In this document: piece after piece, positions 9,601 through 19,400 of the stretch
Numbering within the stretch: position 1 is the first letter of the stretch
Layout: each line of letters starts with the position of its first letter
IMG/VR virus record: IMGVR_UViG_3300022200_000019
Coordinates: 1 to 64,000 of that record
Direction: 5' to 3' (one strand)
DNA length: 64,000 nucleotides
Source: a virus
Notes under the pieces: model-generated
What the model was told of the DNA's origin: nothing
What the model saw: the letters and a program-made list of their open reading frames with translations, nothing else
The model's database searches: none
Made by a program: the position numbers and the translations under genes

Positions 9601-10484
9601 GTACAGCAGTTGGATCAATAGAGCAAATTAAATCTCTAAATTTCGTTGGTGCTAACTTAGAAGTAGGAGTTAGCAATACAGATTCATCTGTACTTGACAT
9701 TGCGGTTACTGGTATTGTTGACGAAAACTCAATTGTAGATATCATTAGACCTAAACTTGCTGGTGACCACGACGGTGTAACTGTAACATACGATAATTAT
9801 AACCGCGTTTTTGATATTGCAGTTGATCCAATTACTGTAACGCTTGCTGGTGCAGTTACTGGATCTGGTACAATTACTTTTGATGGTTCGGGAACAGACA
9901 GTACACTAAACATTAATACAGCACTTGGTGGCGGAACTGCTGAAATTAGTGTTTCCGACGAATATGAAACACAAGGTACTGTATCGTCAATTAACTTTGT
10001 AGGTGGCGGCATTACTACAGCAGTAAGTTTAGATGGAACAACAGCAACAGTTTACGTTCCAAACTCACCTGCTAATGAACCGTTCCTAACAGTTGAAGCA
10101 GGAAGTGAAAATGTTCCTAATGCAAGACGTTTAGTAGCAGGCACTGGCATTAGTATTACAGATGGTGGAGCTGGTAGAACATTAACAATTAGTGCTGCAA
10201 GCGACGCAATTTTAGCAAGAAGCCAAATAGCACAAGATGACACACTAGTTGGACAACAAATTGAACTGAATTTTAAAGGTAGTCGGTTTGTACAGCCAGT
10301 TATTGAAGATGACGGCGACAATGATAGAATAAATATAACTATCTACGATATTAAGGAATATTGGTTTAGATCTGATTTTGATTGTGGTTATCTAACTGAT
10401 GATGAAGGTGCTATATTAAATATGGGCAATGATCTAAAGAAAGGTATCTTTGAAACTAAACCAGATCTAGGTTCGATATCATAA
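6690..10484 (+). CDS. Long tail fibre protein with about 122-residue tandem repeats
   Basis: A 1264-residue fibre protein. The N-terminus (about 1-180) is distinct and includes a WFFDYQSGVLHFIG segment. Near residues 222-325 lies the RFNT/GDGST module pair. Next comes YDLGSSTYKWKDLHLSG, a fibre segment that recurs in the giant fibre as YNLGSSSAKWNNVYG. A GLPAPLSSTDAATKSYVDAAL motif follows, typical of phage fibres. The rest is built from tandem beta repeats carrying DVRDTIG, ESGITVNY, NNTVELGVREFDI and GSGTVSRLQDVTI, with a period of 122-123 residues. It overlaps the preceding stop by 1 nt. It probably forms an elongated trimeric shaft. Confidence 0.8.
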   Translation: MAISDNQKVDYLWKKLGYSATKTDTNANKLGPNEAIPSPLLLRGDNVWANSADIPTVMPASSAGVVTVYPTSAPQECTMDNTATTNRTWKTGLIDWIPPEFGSTYQVKVYIYTSGDAANAAASGTQVFATGSGNNDEWFFDYQSGVLHFIGSSLPNGVSFTGKSVYVSGSRYTGDKGVSLTGDFVFTNNEISLDPDNIIVLDTTTGLVIPTGSSLQRPASAPVGTIRFNTNNGSHEYWDGTDWVILNDPLAGFAVQEITGDGSTTSFTLDAEVNNASTLVVTIGGVVQTPGQGYTLSGTTTIVFAEAPIATDEVAIRFFGSTRNVYVSALLSPNWTTEVAANDANVAININSSSILTVSETETTLVGDFLPAVNEVYDLGSSTYKWKDLHLSGNSIYLGDLILKDNGDGTFGIYNNSDGSEASITITSEDAEKWTTARTITVDGAVTGSVTLDGSSNVTLTTTLNLSGAPTAPTATAGTNTTQIATTAFVTTAVDTAITNLLDDAPGVLDTLNELAAAIGDDANFIGTINDNIDSKLSLSGGTMTGNIDMGSHSLTGLPAPLSSTDAATKSYVDAALSSTLSSGEIVLGTNTTGNFVSVITAGEGIDVSGTSGVSAEVVISAEDATATNKGIASFNVSDFTVTDGNVTLVEDRLYDLVGEVFTGNSVEGIITTFNDATEKVDISVTDFDITLTGDITGSTSVTNFGSNIVINTTSNAIVGITVQDDYVDLGDSGTVNTLSFNGDNITLVRSGNTVTVEVDAGLTESDVRDTIGNTVKGTIRDPDTEVETESGITVNYDYENNTVELGVREFDITLVGDITGSGTVSRLQDVTITTVADFIAGITVQDDNVDLGSAGTVNTLSFDGSNIVATRNGDKVNISIPTGLTEDDVRDTIGATVKGTVRDPETALETETGITVNYNSENNTVELGVREFDINLSGAVTGSATVSRLQDVTIITDTDAIEGLTVTKNSTAVGSIEQIKSLNFVGANLEVGVSNTDSSVLDIAVTGIVDENSIVDIIRPKLAGDHDGVTVTYDNYNRVFDIAVDPITVTLAGAVTGSGTITFDGSGTDSTLNINTALGGGTAEISVSDEYETQGTVSSINFVGGGITTAVSLDGTTATVYVPNSPANEPFLTVEAGSENVPNARRLVAGTGISITDGGAGRTLTISAASDAILARSQIAQDDTLVGQQIELNFKGSRFVQPVIEDDGDNDRINITIYDIKEYWFRSDFDCGYLTDDEGAILNMGNDLKKGIFETKPDLGSIS
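8751..9830 (+). repeat. About 366-nt tandem repeats inside the fibre gene
   Basis: The phrase encoding FDI(T/N)L begins at 8751, 9120 and 9486, spacings of 369 and 366 nt, with a degenerate further unit near 9822. The repeats are in frame. Their protein copies are more alike than the DNA, which shows that they are old and functionally constrained. Confidence 0.8.
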
Positions 10485-10494
10485 CAGGATTAAC

Positions 10495-13371
10495 ATGGCA
10501 AGTCAATTACAATTTAGAAGAGGCACAGATTTAGAGCATGATGCGTTTACTGGTGCAGAAGCTGAAATTACAGTAAACACAACTAATAAAAGTGCTCATG
10601 TACACGATGGCGTAACAGCCGGTGGTATTGAACTAGCTCGTGCCGATTTAAATAATATCGATGATGCTACATTCTTAGCAAAAGCAGTAGCAGCAGGTGT
10701 CGAAGCAAGTGGTAGCGGATCCGCAACAGCAACCGTTACTAATATTACAAATGCAAATCCTGCTGTTGTAACCACATTGACTGCCCATGATTTTGCGGAA
10801 AACGCACAAGTAACATTTGTAGATGTTACTGGTATGACCGAAGTCAACGGTGTTGCGTTTTATATTGATGTACTGACTGCGACAACATTTGCGTTATACA
10901 CTGATGTAACATTATCAACAACATATAATGCAATTGCAAACAATTCATATTCTAGTGGAGGCACGGCTACTGCCAGTGCGCCAATTGGTGCCCCATCTAC
11001 AGCAGCATATGTTACTGTAGGTAACAATTCTACATTACCGAACGAGCGAGCATTAACTGCTGGTAACGGTATTACTATTACTGACGGCGGTGCCGGCGGC
11101 GGAATTAGTGTTGCTGCTAAACTTTCAGCAACTGTTCCAAGTAATTTAGGTTCAGCAGCCGCAGGCGTTTCGACTAACATTGCTCGTGCCGATCACGTAC
11201 ATGCTATGCCATCTGCTAGCGACGTAGGGGCTGTACCAACTGCCAGAACCGTTTCGGCAGGATCGGGTTTAAGCGGCGGAGGCGCATTAAGTTCAAACAT
11301 TACTTTAGCGTTAGACGCAGATATTGGTGATTTGGGCGATGTTACTATAACTTCGGCAGCCAATGGCGACATTTTAATTTATAACTCAGCAACTTCCGCC
11401 TGGGAAAATAGTTCAGCACTTGCTCGATTAACAGTTGAAAGTGCCGATTCTACAGTAGGTACAGCATTGGCTATCACTACGTTGAACTTTACCGGTACCG
11501 CAGTCACAGATGGCTCTGTTGTAGTATCTGCCGAAGCAGGCAATAACTCTCAAGTAAATGTTAATATTCCTCGCATTTATACAGAAGAACAAATTCAAGA
11601 TATTGTCGGCGCAATGGTATCAGGCAATACCGAAAGCGGTGTTACTGTAACATACGATGATGCTAGTGGTAAACTAAATTTTGGAAATGACTCATTTGAT
11701 TTGTCATTATCCGGAGATGTTCAAGGTACTGCAACAATTGACCATACTGGTAATGTATCAATGACTACTACTATTTCTGCAGATTCTGTTGCTCTTGGAA
11801 CAGACACAACAGGCAATTATGTGTCAACACTAACTGCTGGTACTGGACTAAGTTTAACAAATGCCGCAGCTGGCGCAGAAGGCGCACAGTATACTATCGC
11901 ATTAAATTTAGATGGTAATACTAGCTTATCTGAATTTGTTGCTGATACTGTTGGTAGTATGGTTACATCTAATACAGAATCTGGAATTAGTGTAACTTAT
12001 CAAGATACTGATAATACATTAGACTTTGATGTTGCTGATTTTACTATTACCTTAACTGGTGATGTTACTGGTACCGGAACAGTTACTAATTTAGGTAACG
12101 TATCGTTTGCAACACAAGTAGCCAATGATTCAATTGCACTAGGTACAAAAACTACTGGTAACTACGTTGCTACATTAACAGCAGGCTCTGGAGTTTCTAT
12201 AACAAATGGTGCCGCTGGTCTAGAAGGATCAGCGTATACAATTGCGCTAGATTTAGGCGGCGCTAGTGGTCTTGATGAATATATTTCCGATACTATCGGT
12301 ACAATGGTTACATCTAACACTGAATCAGGAATTAGTGTAACTTACCAAGACGCTGATAATACATTAGATTTTGACGTTGCTGACTTTACTATTACCTTAG
12401 GTGGTGACTTATCGGGCAATGTTACTATTACTAATTTAGCTAGTGCTACGCTTACTGCTCAAATTGCGGCTGATGCAGTAGAACTAGGTACTAATACTAC
12501 TGGTAACTATGTTAAATCTATTTCAAACGGATCGTATATTACTGGCGCAGGAGCATCTGAAGGTGCAGAAATTACACTAGCAGTTGATGCTACTTCTGCT
12601 AACACAGCAAGTAAAATTGTTGCACGTGATGCATCAGGAAACTTTAGTGCTGGAACTATTACTGCAAACTTAACAGGGACAGCAACATTAGTTAACTGTA
12701 CAGCAAATAATACAACCAATGAATCTGTTTACATTGCGTTTGTTGACGGTGCAACTGGTTCGCAAGGCATTGAAACGGACACGAATTTAGTATATAACCC
12801 AAGCACTAATACATTAACTGTTGACAATTTTGCAGGTACAGCAACGTTAGTTAACTGTACGGCAAACAATACAGCTAATGAAACAACCTATATTACTTTT
12901 GTTGATGGTGCAACTGGCTCACAAGGGTTAGAAACTGACACTGGATTAACATATAATCCAAGCACAGGATCATTAACAGCAACCGAATTTAACGGTACTG
13001 CAACATCTGCAGAGTATGCTGACTTAGCAGAAAGATACTTAGCAGATGACAATTATCAAGCAGGCACAGTTATTGCAGTCGGAGGCGAAGCAGAAGTTAC
13101 AGCAGCACACGCAGGTATCGCACATTCAGTACTAGGTGTCGTTTCAGAGAATCCTGCTTACTTAATGAATAGCACCTTAGAAAATGGCCTAGCTATTGCG
13201 CTTAAAGGACGTGTAAAAGTATTGGTGTTAGGCGAGGTAAATAAAGGTGATAGACTAGTACCATCGACTAGTGCAGGCTATGCTGTTGCTAATAACGACC
13301 GTAATGCTTGGTCATTTGCCATAGCACTAGAAAACAGCTCTACAGGCATTGTAGAAGCAGTTATACTTTAG
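10495..13371 (+). CDS. Tail fibre with Mtd-like N-terminus and conserved C-terminal domain
   Basis: A 958-residue fibre. Residues 1-48 (LQFRRGTDLEHDAFTGAEAE and VHDGVTAGGIEL) match the major-tropism-determinant N-terminal domain, a virion-attachment module. The middle holds repeats of about 115 residues with TESGISVTYQD and DFDVADFTITL. The last 130 residues, from about 830 (AEYADLAERYLADDNYQAGT, GVVSENPAYLMNS, KGDRL), are shared with the fibres ending at 20635 and 23874. They resemble the peptidase G2/IMC-type C-terminal domain that caps or trims fibres. Autocleavage is possible but not shown. AGGATTAAC precedes the ATG. A weak hairpin follows the gene. Confidence 0.8.
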   Translation: MASQLQFRRGTDLEHDAFTGAEAEITVNTTNKSAHVHDGVTAGGIELARADLNNIDDATFLAKAVAAGVEASGSGSATATVTNITNANPAVVTTLTAHDFAENAQVTFVDVTGMTEVNGVAFYIDVLTATTFALYTDVTLSTTYNAIANNSYSSGGTATASAPIGAPSTAAYVTVGNNSTLPNERALTAGNGITITDGGAGGGISVAAKLSATVPSNLGSAAAGVSTNIARADHVHAMPSASDVGAVPTARTVSAGSGLSGGGALSSNITLALDADIGDLGDVTITSAANGDILIYNSATSAWENSSALARLTVESADSTVGTALAITTLNFTGTAVTDGSVVVSAEAGNNSQVNVNIPRIYTEEQIQDIVGAMVSGNTESGVTVTYDDASGKLNFGNDSFDLSLSGDVQGTATIDHTGNVSMTTTISADSVALGTDTTGNYVSTLTAGTGLSLTNAAAGAEGAQYTIALNLDGNTSLSEFVADTVGSMVTSNTESGISVTYQDTDNTLDFDVADFTITLTGDVTGTGTVTNLGNVSFATQVANDSIALGTKTTGNYVATLTAGSGVSITNGAAGLEGSAYTIALDLGGASGLDEYISDTIGTMVTSNTESGISVTYQDADNTLDFDVADFTITLGGDLSGNVTITNLASATLTAQIAADAVELGTNTTGNYVKSISNGSYITGAGASEGAEITLAVDATSANTASKIVARDASGNFSAGTITANLTGTATLVNCTANNTTNESVYIAFVDGATGSQGIETDTNLVYNPSTNTLTVDNFAGTATLVNCTANNTANETTYITFVDGATGSQGLETDTGLTYNPSTGSLTATEFNGTATSAEYADLAERYLADDNYQAGTVIAVGGEAEVTAAHAGIAHSVLGVVSENPAYLMNSTLENGLAIALKGRVKVLVLGEVNKGDRLVPSTSAGYAVANNDRNAWSFAIALENSSTGIVEAVIL
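11960..12402 (+). repeat. Pair of about 345-nt in-frame repeats
   Basis: The stretch beginning GGTTACATCTAA near 11961 recurs near 12307, with about 95 nt that differ at only a few, mostly synonymous, positions. Both copies encode MVTSNTESGISVTYQD and DFDVADFTITL. A more diverged copy lies upstream near 11615. Confidence 0.75.
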
Positions 13372-13386
13372 TAAAATACTCAATTA

Positions 13387-13419
13387 CCTTATTAAAAATA
13401 AGGGCTTACACCTTTTTTA
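13387..13419 (+). terminator. Weak terminator-like hairpin
   Basis: CCTTATT/AATAAGG forms a 7-bp AT-rich stem, but the T-run starts about 9 nt later. It lies between two fibre genes and just before a late promoter. It could reduce read-through, but it is weak. Confidence 0.4.
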
Positions 13420-13431
13420 TCTCCTTTTTAC

Positions 13432-13439
13432 GATAAATA
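13432..13439 (+). promoter_or_regulatory. T4-type late promoter (GATAAATA)
   Basis: GATAAATA lies 41 nt before the giant fibre ATG, which also has an AGGGG ribosome-binding site at about 13467. Confidence 0.75.
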
Positions 13440-13480
13440 CTTTTGCTTTAATTAAGGCAATCTATAGGGGATAATACAAC

Positions 13481-16400
13481 ATGGCTATTACACGTATTAA
13501 GAATAACCAGATTACCGACCTAACGATCACCGCGGCAAAACTTGCCAACAATACGATCACAGCAGGTAAACTGGAAGACAACTTAACTTATGGATCTAAC
13601 TTAACAATTACTGGTAATTTAACAGTTAACGGTGCTTCAACTACCGTTAACTCAACTACCGTTGCTGTTGACGATCCTATTTTGCTTTTAGCTCCTGATC
13701 AAGCCGGCGCAGGCGCCTTAGATATTGGTTTCATCGGTGAACGTGGAACTGATACAAACGTCGCGTTTGTTTGGGACGAAAGTGCAGACAAGTTTGTAGC
13801 TGCTCTAACTTCAAGTGCAGATTCAAGCTCAACAATCACAGTCAGCAGCTATGCTGATATGCAAGTTAACGATTTAGACTTAGCAGCATTAACTGCTACT
13901 GGTAACGCTTCAATTGGTGGTACACTAGGCGTAACTGGCGCAACTACACTAACTGGCGCATTAGCTGCTAACGGTGGTATTACTGTTGACACATCAAACT
14001 TTACTGTTGACGGTTCAACTGGTGCTGTTACTACAGCGTCAACTATCACTGCTACTGGTGCTATTTCTTCAAGCGCAGGCGTTTCTGGTACAACTGGTAC
14101 ATTCAGCAGCAACGTTTCAGCAGGTGGCACACTAGCTTCAACTGGTGATTTTAGTGTTAACACTAATAAGTTTACTGTAGCTTCTGCTTCAGGCAACACT
14201 AGCATTGCTGGTACACTAGGTGTAACTGGTAATACAACAATTGGCGGTACACTAGGCATCACTGGCGAAACTACACTAGCTTCTGCTATTGTTAGTGATT
14301 TAACTGCTGGACGTGTTGTACTAGCTGGTACAGCAGGTGCTCTAGAAGATAACAACAACCTACAATTTGATGGATCAGAGCTAGGCATTACTGGTTCTAT
14401 TGACGTTTCATCTAACGTTGTTATTGGTGGTAACTTAACTGTTAACGGTACAACTACTACTGTTAACTCAACTGTTGTTACAATTGATGACACAATCTTC
14501 ACACTAGGTGGTGATTCAGCTCCAGCTAGCGATGACGATAAAGACCGTGGTATTTCATTCCACTGGCACAACGGCACAGCAGCTAAGTACGGCTTCTTTG
14601 GTTATGATGACTCACTAGGTGAGTTTGTATTCATCCAAGACGGTTCAGAAACTGCTGGTGTAATGTCAGCTTCATCTGGACTAGGTAGTGCTGCTTTTGG
14701 TAGCATGCGTGTTACAGACCTAACAAATGGTCGTGTACTACTAGCTGGTGCTTCTGGTGAAATTGCTGATTCAGGTAACTTAACATTTAATGGTTCTGCA
14801 TTATCTGTTACTGGTACTGCTACAATTTCTAGCAATGCTACAGTTAACGGCAACTTAGACGTTAACGGCGCAACCACAATGGGTAACCTAACTATTGACG
14901 GTACTTCAACTGTTGATATGGGTGCTAACCGTGTTACTAATGTTGCGACTCCGACTGCAACAAGCGATGCAGCTACTAAAGCATATGTTGACCAAGAAGT
15001 TAGTGCTGGTGGTTCTGTTCTAAAGATTTCTGGCGATACTGGAACTGATAGCGTAACTACTGGTGCTGCTAATGACACATTAGCGTTCTCAGGTACTGCT
15101 AACGAAATTGTAACTGCTGTTACTGATAACACCGTTACAGTCAGCTTACCAGATAATGTTACAATTGGTAACAACCTATCTGTTACTACTGACGCTTCAG
15201 TTAGCGGCGCATTGACTGTTACTGGTGCTACTACAGCATCTACAATTGATGCTTCGGGCGCAGTTGGTGTTGATGGTAACTTTGATGTTAATACTAACAA
15301 GTTTACTGTTGCTGCTGCTACAGGTAACACAACAGTTGCTGGTACACTAGGCGTAACTGGTGCTACTACAATGAGTTCTGTTACTACAACTGGTAACGTA
15401 ACTGTTGGTGGTAACTTAACAGTTTCTGGTACAACAACCACAGTTAACTCAACAACTGTTACAGTTGACGATCCAATCTTCACCCTAGGCGGCGACACAG
15501 CTCCTGCTTCGGATGATAACAAGGACCGTGGTATTGAGTTTAACTACCACAATGGCACAGCCGCTAAGGTTGGCTTCTTTGGTTGGGACGACAGCGCAGG
15601 TGAATTTGTATTCATTTCTGACGCAACTAACGTTGCAGAAGTAATGTCAGGTAGCTTAGGTAATGCTGCTTTTGGTTCAGCTCGTGTTGACGATCTAACA
15701 CAAAACCGTTTAGTAATTGTTGGTGCTTCAGGTGAACTAGCAGACAACAGTAACTTAACTTACTCAAGCGATCGTTTAACTGTTGCTGGTACCAATGGTA
15801 TTAGTGTTTCTAACGCAGCAATCCTATCAGGTAACACTGAAGTAGGTGGTACTTTCCAAGTTACTGGTGCTACATCATTAAATGGTAATGTAACACTAGG
15901 CGACGCAGGTGCTGACGCTGTTACTGTTACTGGTACTGCTACATTTGCTCAGCCAGCTGATTTTGACGGTGGTTTCACTGTTGCTGGTTCGCAAACAATT
16001 AACGTAGGTTCTAACCGCATCCAAGCTGTTGCTACTCCAAGTGCTGGCACTGACGCAGTTAACAAATCATACGTTGATAACCTACTAAGTGCAGGTTTTG
16101 ACATTAGCGACGGTACTGACAGCCAAACAATTTCACAAGGAGATACCTTTATTATTAACGGTACTCCAAGCGAGGTTAACGTTGCTGTAAGTGCTACTGA
16201 TACACTAACAATTGGCCTACCAGACAGCGTTACTATTAGCGACGCATTAACTGTTACTGGTGCTGCTACTGTTGGTACAACACTAGGCGTAACTGGTGCT
16301 ACTACACTAAGCTCAACTTTAGCTGCTGGTAACACTACTATTACTGGTACACTAAGCACTTCTGGTGCTGCTACACTAAACTCAGCATCTGTTACTAACA

Positions 16401-19400
16401 ATGCTACAGTTGGTGGTACACTAGGTGTAACTGGTGCTACAGGTATTGATGGCAACTTTGACATTAACACTAACAAGTTTACAGTCAACGCTACTTCAGG
16501 TAACACAGCGATTGCTGGTACATTAGGTGTAACTGGTGCTACTACATTAAGCAGCACATTAGGTGTAACTGGTAATACAACAGTTGGTGGTACATTAGGT
16601 GTAACTGGCGAATCAACATTAGCTTCAGCTACAGTATCAGATCTAACTGCTGGACGTGTTGTACTAGCTGGCACAGCAGGTGCAATTGAAGACTCAGGTA
16701 ACTTAACATTCAATGGTACTGAACTAGGTGTTACTGGTACATTAGATGTTTCTTCGGACGCATCAGTAGGCGGTAACCTAAGCGTTACAGGTAATACTAC
16801 AATTAGTGGTAACCTAACAGTTTCTGGTACAACTACTACTGTTAACTCAACCGTTGTTGAAGTTGCTGACCCAATTATGACAATTGGTGATGATGCTTCA
16901 GATGATAACTTAGACCGTGGTCTAAAATTCAAATGGCATAACGGTACTGCTGCTAAGGCTGGCTTCTTTGGTTATGATGAGTCAACTGGCGAGTTTGTAT
17001 TCATCGAAGACGCAACTGATACAGCAAGTGTAATGAGTGGTTCACTAGGTGCTGCGGCATTTGGTACAATGCGTGTAGCTGATTTAACAGATAACCGCGT
17101 ACTATTAGCCGGTGCTTCGGGTGAAATTGAAGATTCAGGTAACTTGACATTTGACGGTTCTGCTTTAGCAGTAACTGGCACAGCATCGATTAGCAGCAAT
17201 GCAACAGTCGGTGGTACATTAGGTGTTACAGGTGAATCAACTCTGGCAAGTGCTACAGTATCCGATTTAACATCAGGTCGTGTTGTACTAGCTGGCACAG
17301 CCGGATCACTAGAAGATTCAGGTAACTTAACATTTAATGGTACACTACTTTCTGTAACTGGTAACGCTTCTACAAGCGGTAACATTACAGCAGGCGGTAC
17401 TTTAAGTGTAACTGGCACTTCAACATTCACTGGCGCTGTAACTGCTTCTAGCAATGCTACAGTCGGTGGCACTTTAGACGTAACTGGTGCTACATCATTA
17501 AGCAACACATTAACTGTTTCTGGTGCTACTGCGCTAAACGGTGGCTTAACAATGGACACCAACAAGTTTACTGTTGCTGACACAACTGGTAACGTTGCTA
17601 CTGCTGGTACATTAGATGTAACTGGTGCTACGACATTAACTGGTTTACTAACAGCTAACGGTGGTATTACTGCTGATTCTGGAGTATTCACAGTTGCTGA
17701 CACAACTGGTAATGTACACACAGGTGGCACATTAAATGCTGATGGCGCTGCTACACTAGGTTCAACACTAGGCGTTACAGGTGCTACTACATTAAGCAGC
17801 ACGTTAGCTGTAACTGGTGCTACAACACTAACAGGTGCTTTAACTGCTAATGGCACAGTAAGTTTAGACGATGCTGTTGTTATTAACGAAAGTGGTGCTG
17901 ATGTAGACTTCCGTGTTGAAGGCTCTACTAACGCTAACATGTTAATTGTTGACGCTGGTACAGACTCTGTATTAATTGGAACAGCTACTCCAGTAACTGA
18001 CGCTTCATTTGTAATTGGTACTACTGACTCGTTCATGCTACCAGTTGGTTCAAACGCAGAACGTCCAGCAACTGGTGTTCAAGGTATGTTCCGTTTCAAC
18101 AACATCTCAACCACTCCAGAATACTATGATGGTTCTAAGTGGACACAGATGTCAACTGAATTCACTGTTATTGCTTCAGAAACATTTAACGGTGACGGGG
18201 CAACTACTGCGTTTACACTACAAAGCAGTCAAACAACTGCTAGCACAATTGTTAGCATCAACGGTGTTGTTCAGCTACCAACTACAGCATACGCTGTAAG
18301 CGGCACTACATTAACATTTACTGAAGCTCCTGCTACAGGCGACGTTATTGAAGTACGTGAACTAACTACCACTGAAACTGTTGTTAGCCTATCTAACACA
18401 GCTGGTACAGCAACAATTGAATGCTCTGAAGCTAACAGCAACATCGCAGTTGATTGCGGTACAATGACTATTAATGGTAACTTAGTTGCTACTGGTAGCA
18501 TTACTGCTAACGGCGACCTAGCATTTGGTGACGCTAACACTGATAGCATTACATTTAACGCTGACGTTGCTTCAAGCATCCTTCCAGATGTTGACGCAAC
18601 TTATAACTTAGGTTCAAGCAGCGCCAAGTGGAACAATGTATATGGTGTGAATGTTACAGCAACAGGTACTACTACAGTAGCTGATCTAACTGTTGGCGCA
18701 GGCTCAACAATTAGCATGGGCAGCAACAAGATCACTGGCGTAGCAGCTCCAACTGCTTCAACTGACGCAGCTACTAAGGGTTATGTTGATGGTCTACTAA
18801 GTGCTGGTACTGACATTTTCTCAATGGCAGGCGATACTGGTACAGCAAGCACAATGCAAACAGGTGATACTATTACTATCTCAGGTGGTACTGGTTTATC
18901 TTCTGCTTCAACTGCTGATACAATCACAATCAACCTAGATAACAGTGGTGTAACTGCTGGTTCTTATGGTAGTTCAACTGCTATTCCAACCTTCACAGTT
19001 AACGCACAAGGTCAAATCACTGCTGCTGGTACAACATCGATTAGTTCAGACATGTCTATTGCAGCTGACGCAGGCACAGGTGGCCCAATTACAGTTGGCA
19101 CAGACACGTTTACTATCGCTGGTGGTACTAACGTTAATACTTCGGTATTTGGTGATACTATTACTGTTAACTTAGATGCTAGCCCAAGCGTTACTAACCT
19201 AACTGCTAGTGGTACAATCACTGGTGCGTTAAGCGGCAACGTAACTGGTAACGTTACAGGTAACTTAACTGGTAATGTAACATCAACTGGTACATCATCA
19301 TTTGGTACGGTATCAACTAGCGGTAATTTAACTGTTGGCGGTACGTTAAACTCAGACGACATTACAGCTTCAACTGTAACTGTTTCTGGTAACGCTACTA

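Noticed and set aside
13387-13419. Strong terminator before the giant fibre
   Set aside because: The stem is short and AT-rich and the T-run is displaced, so it is reported only as weak.
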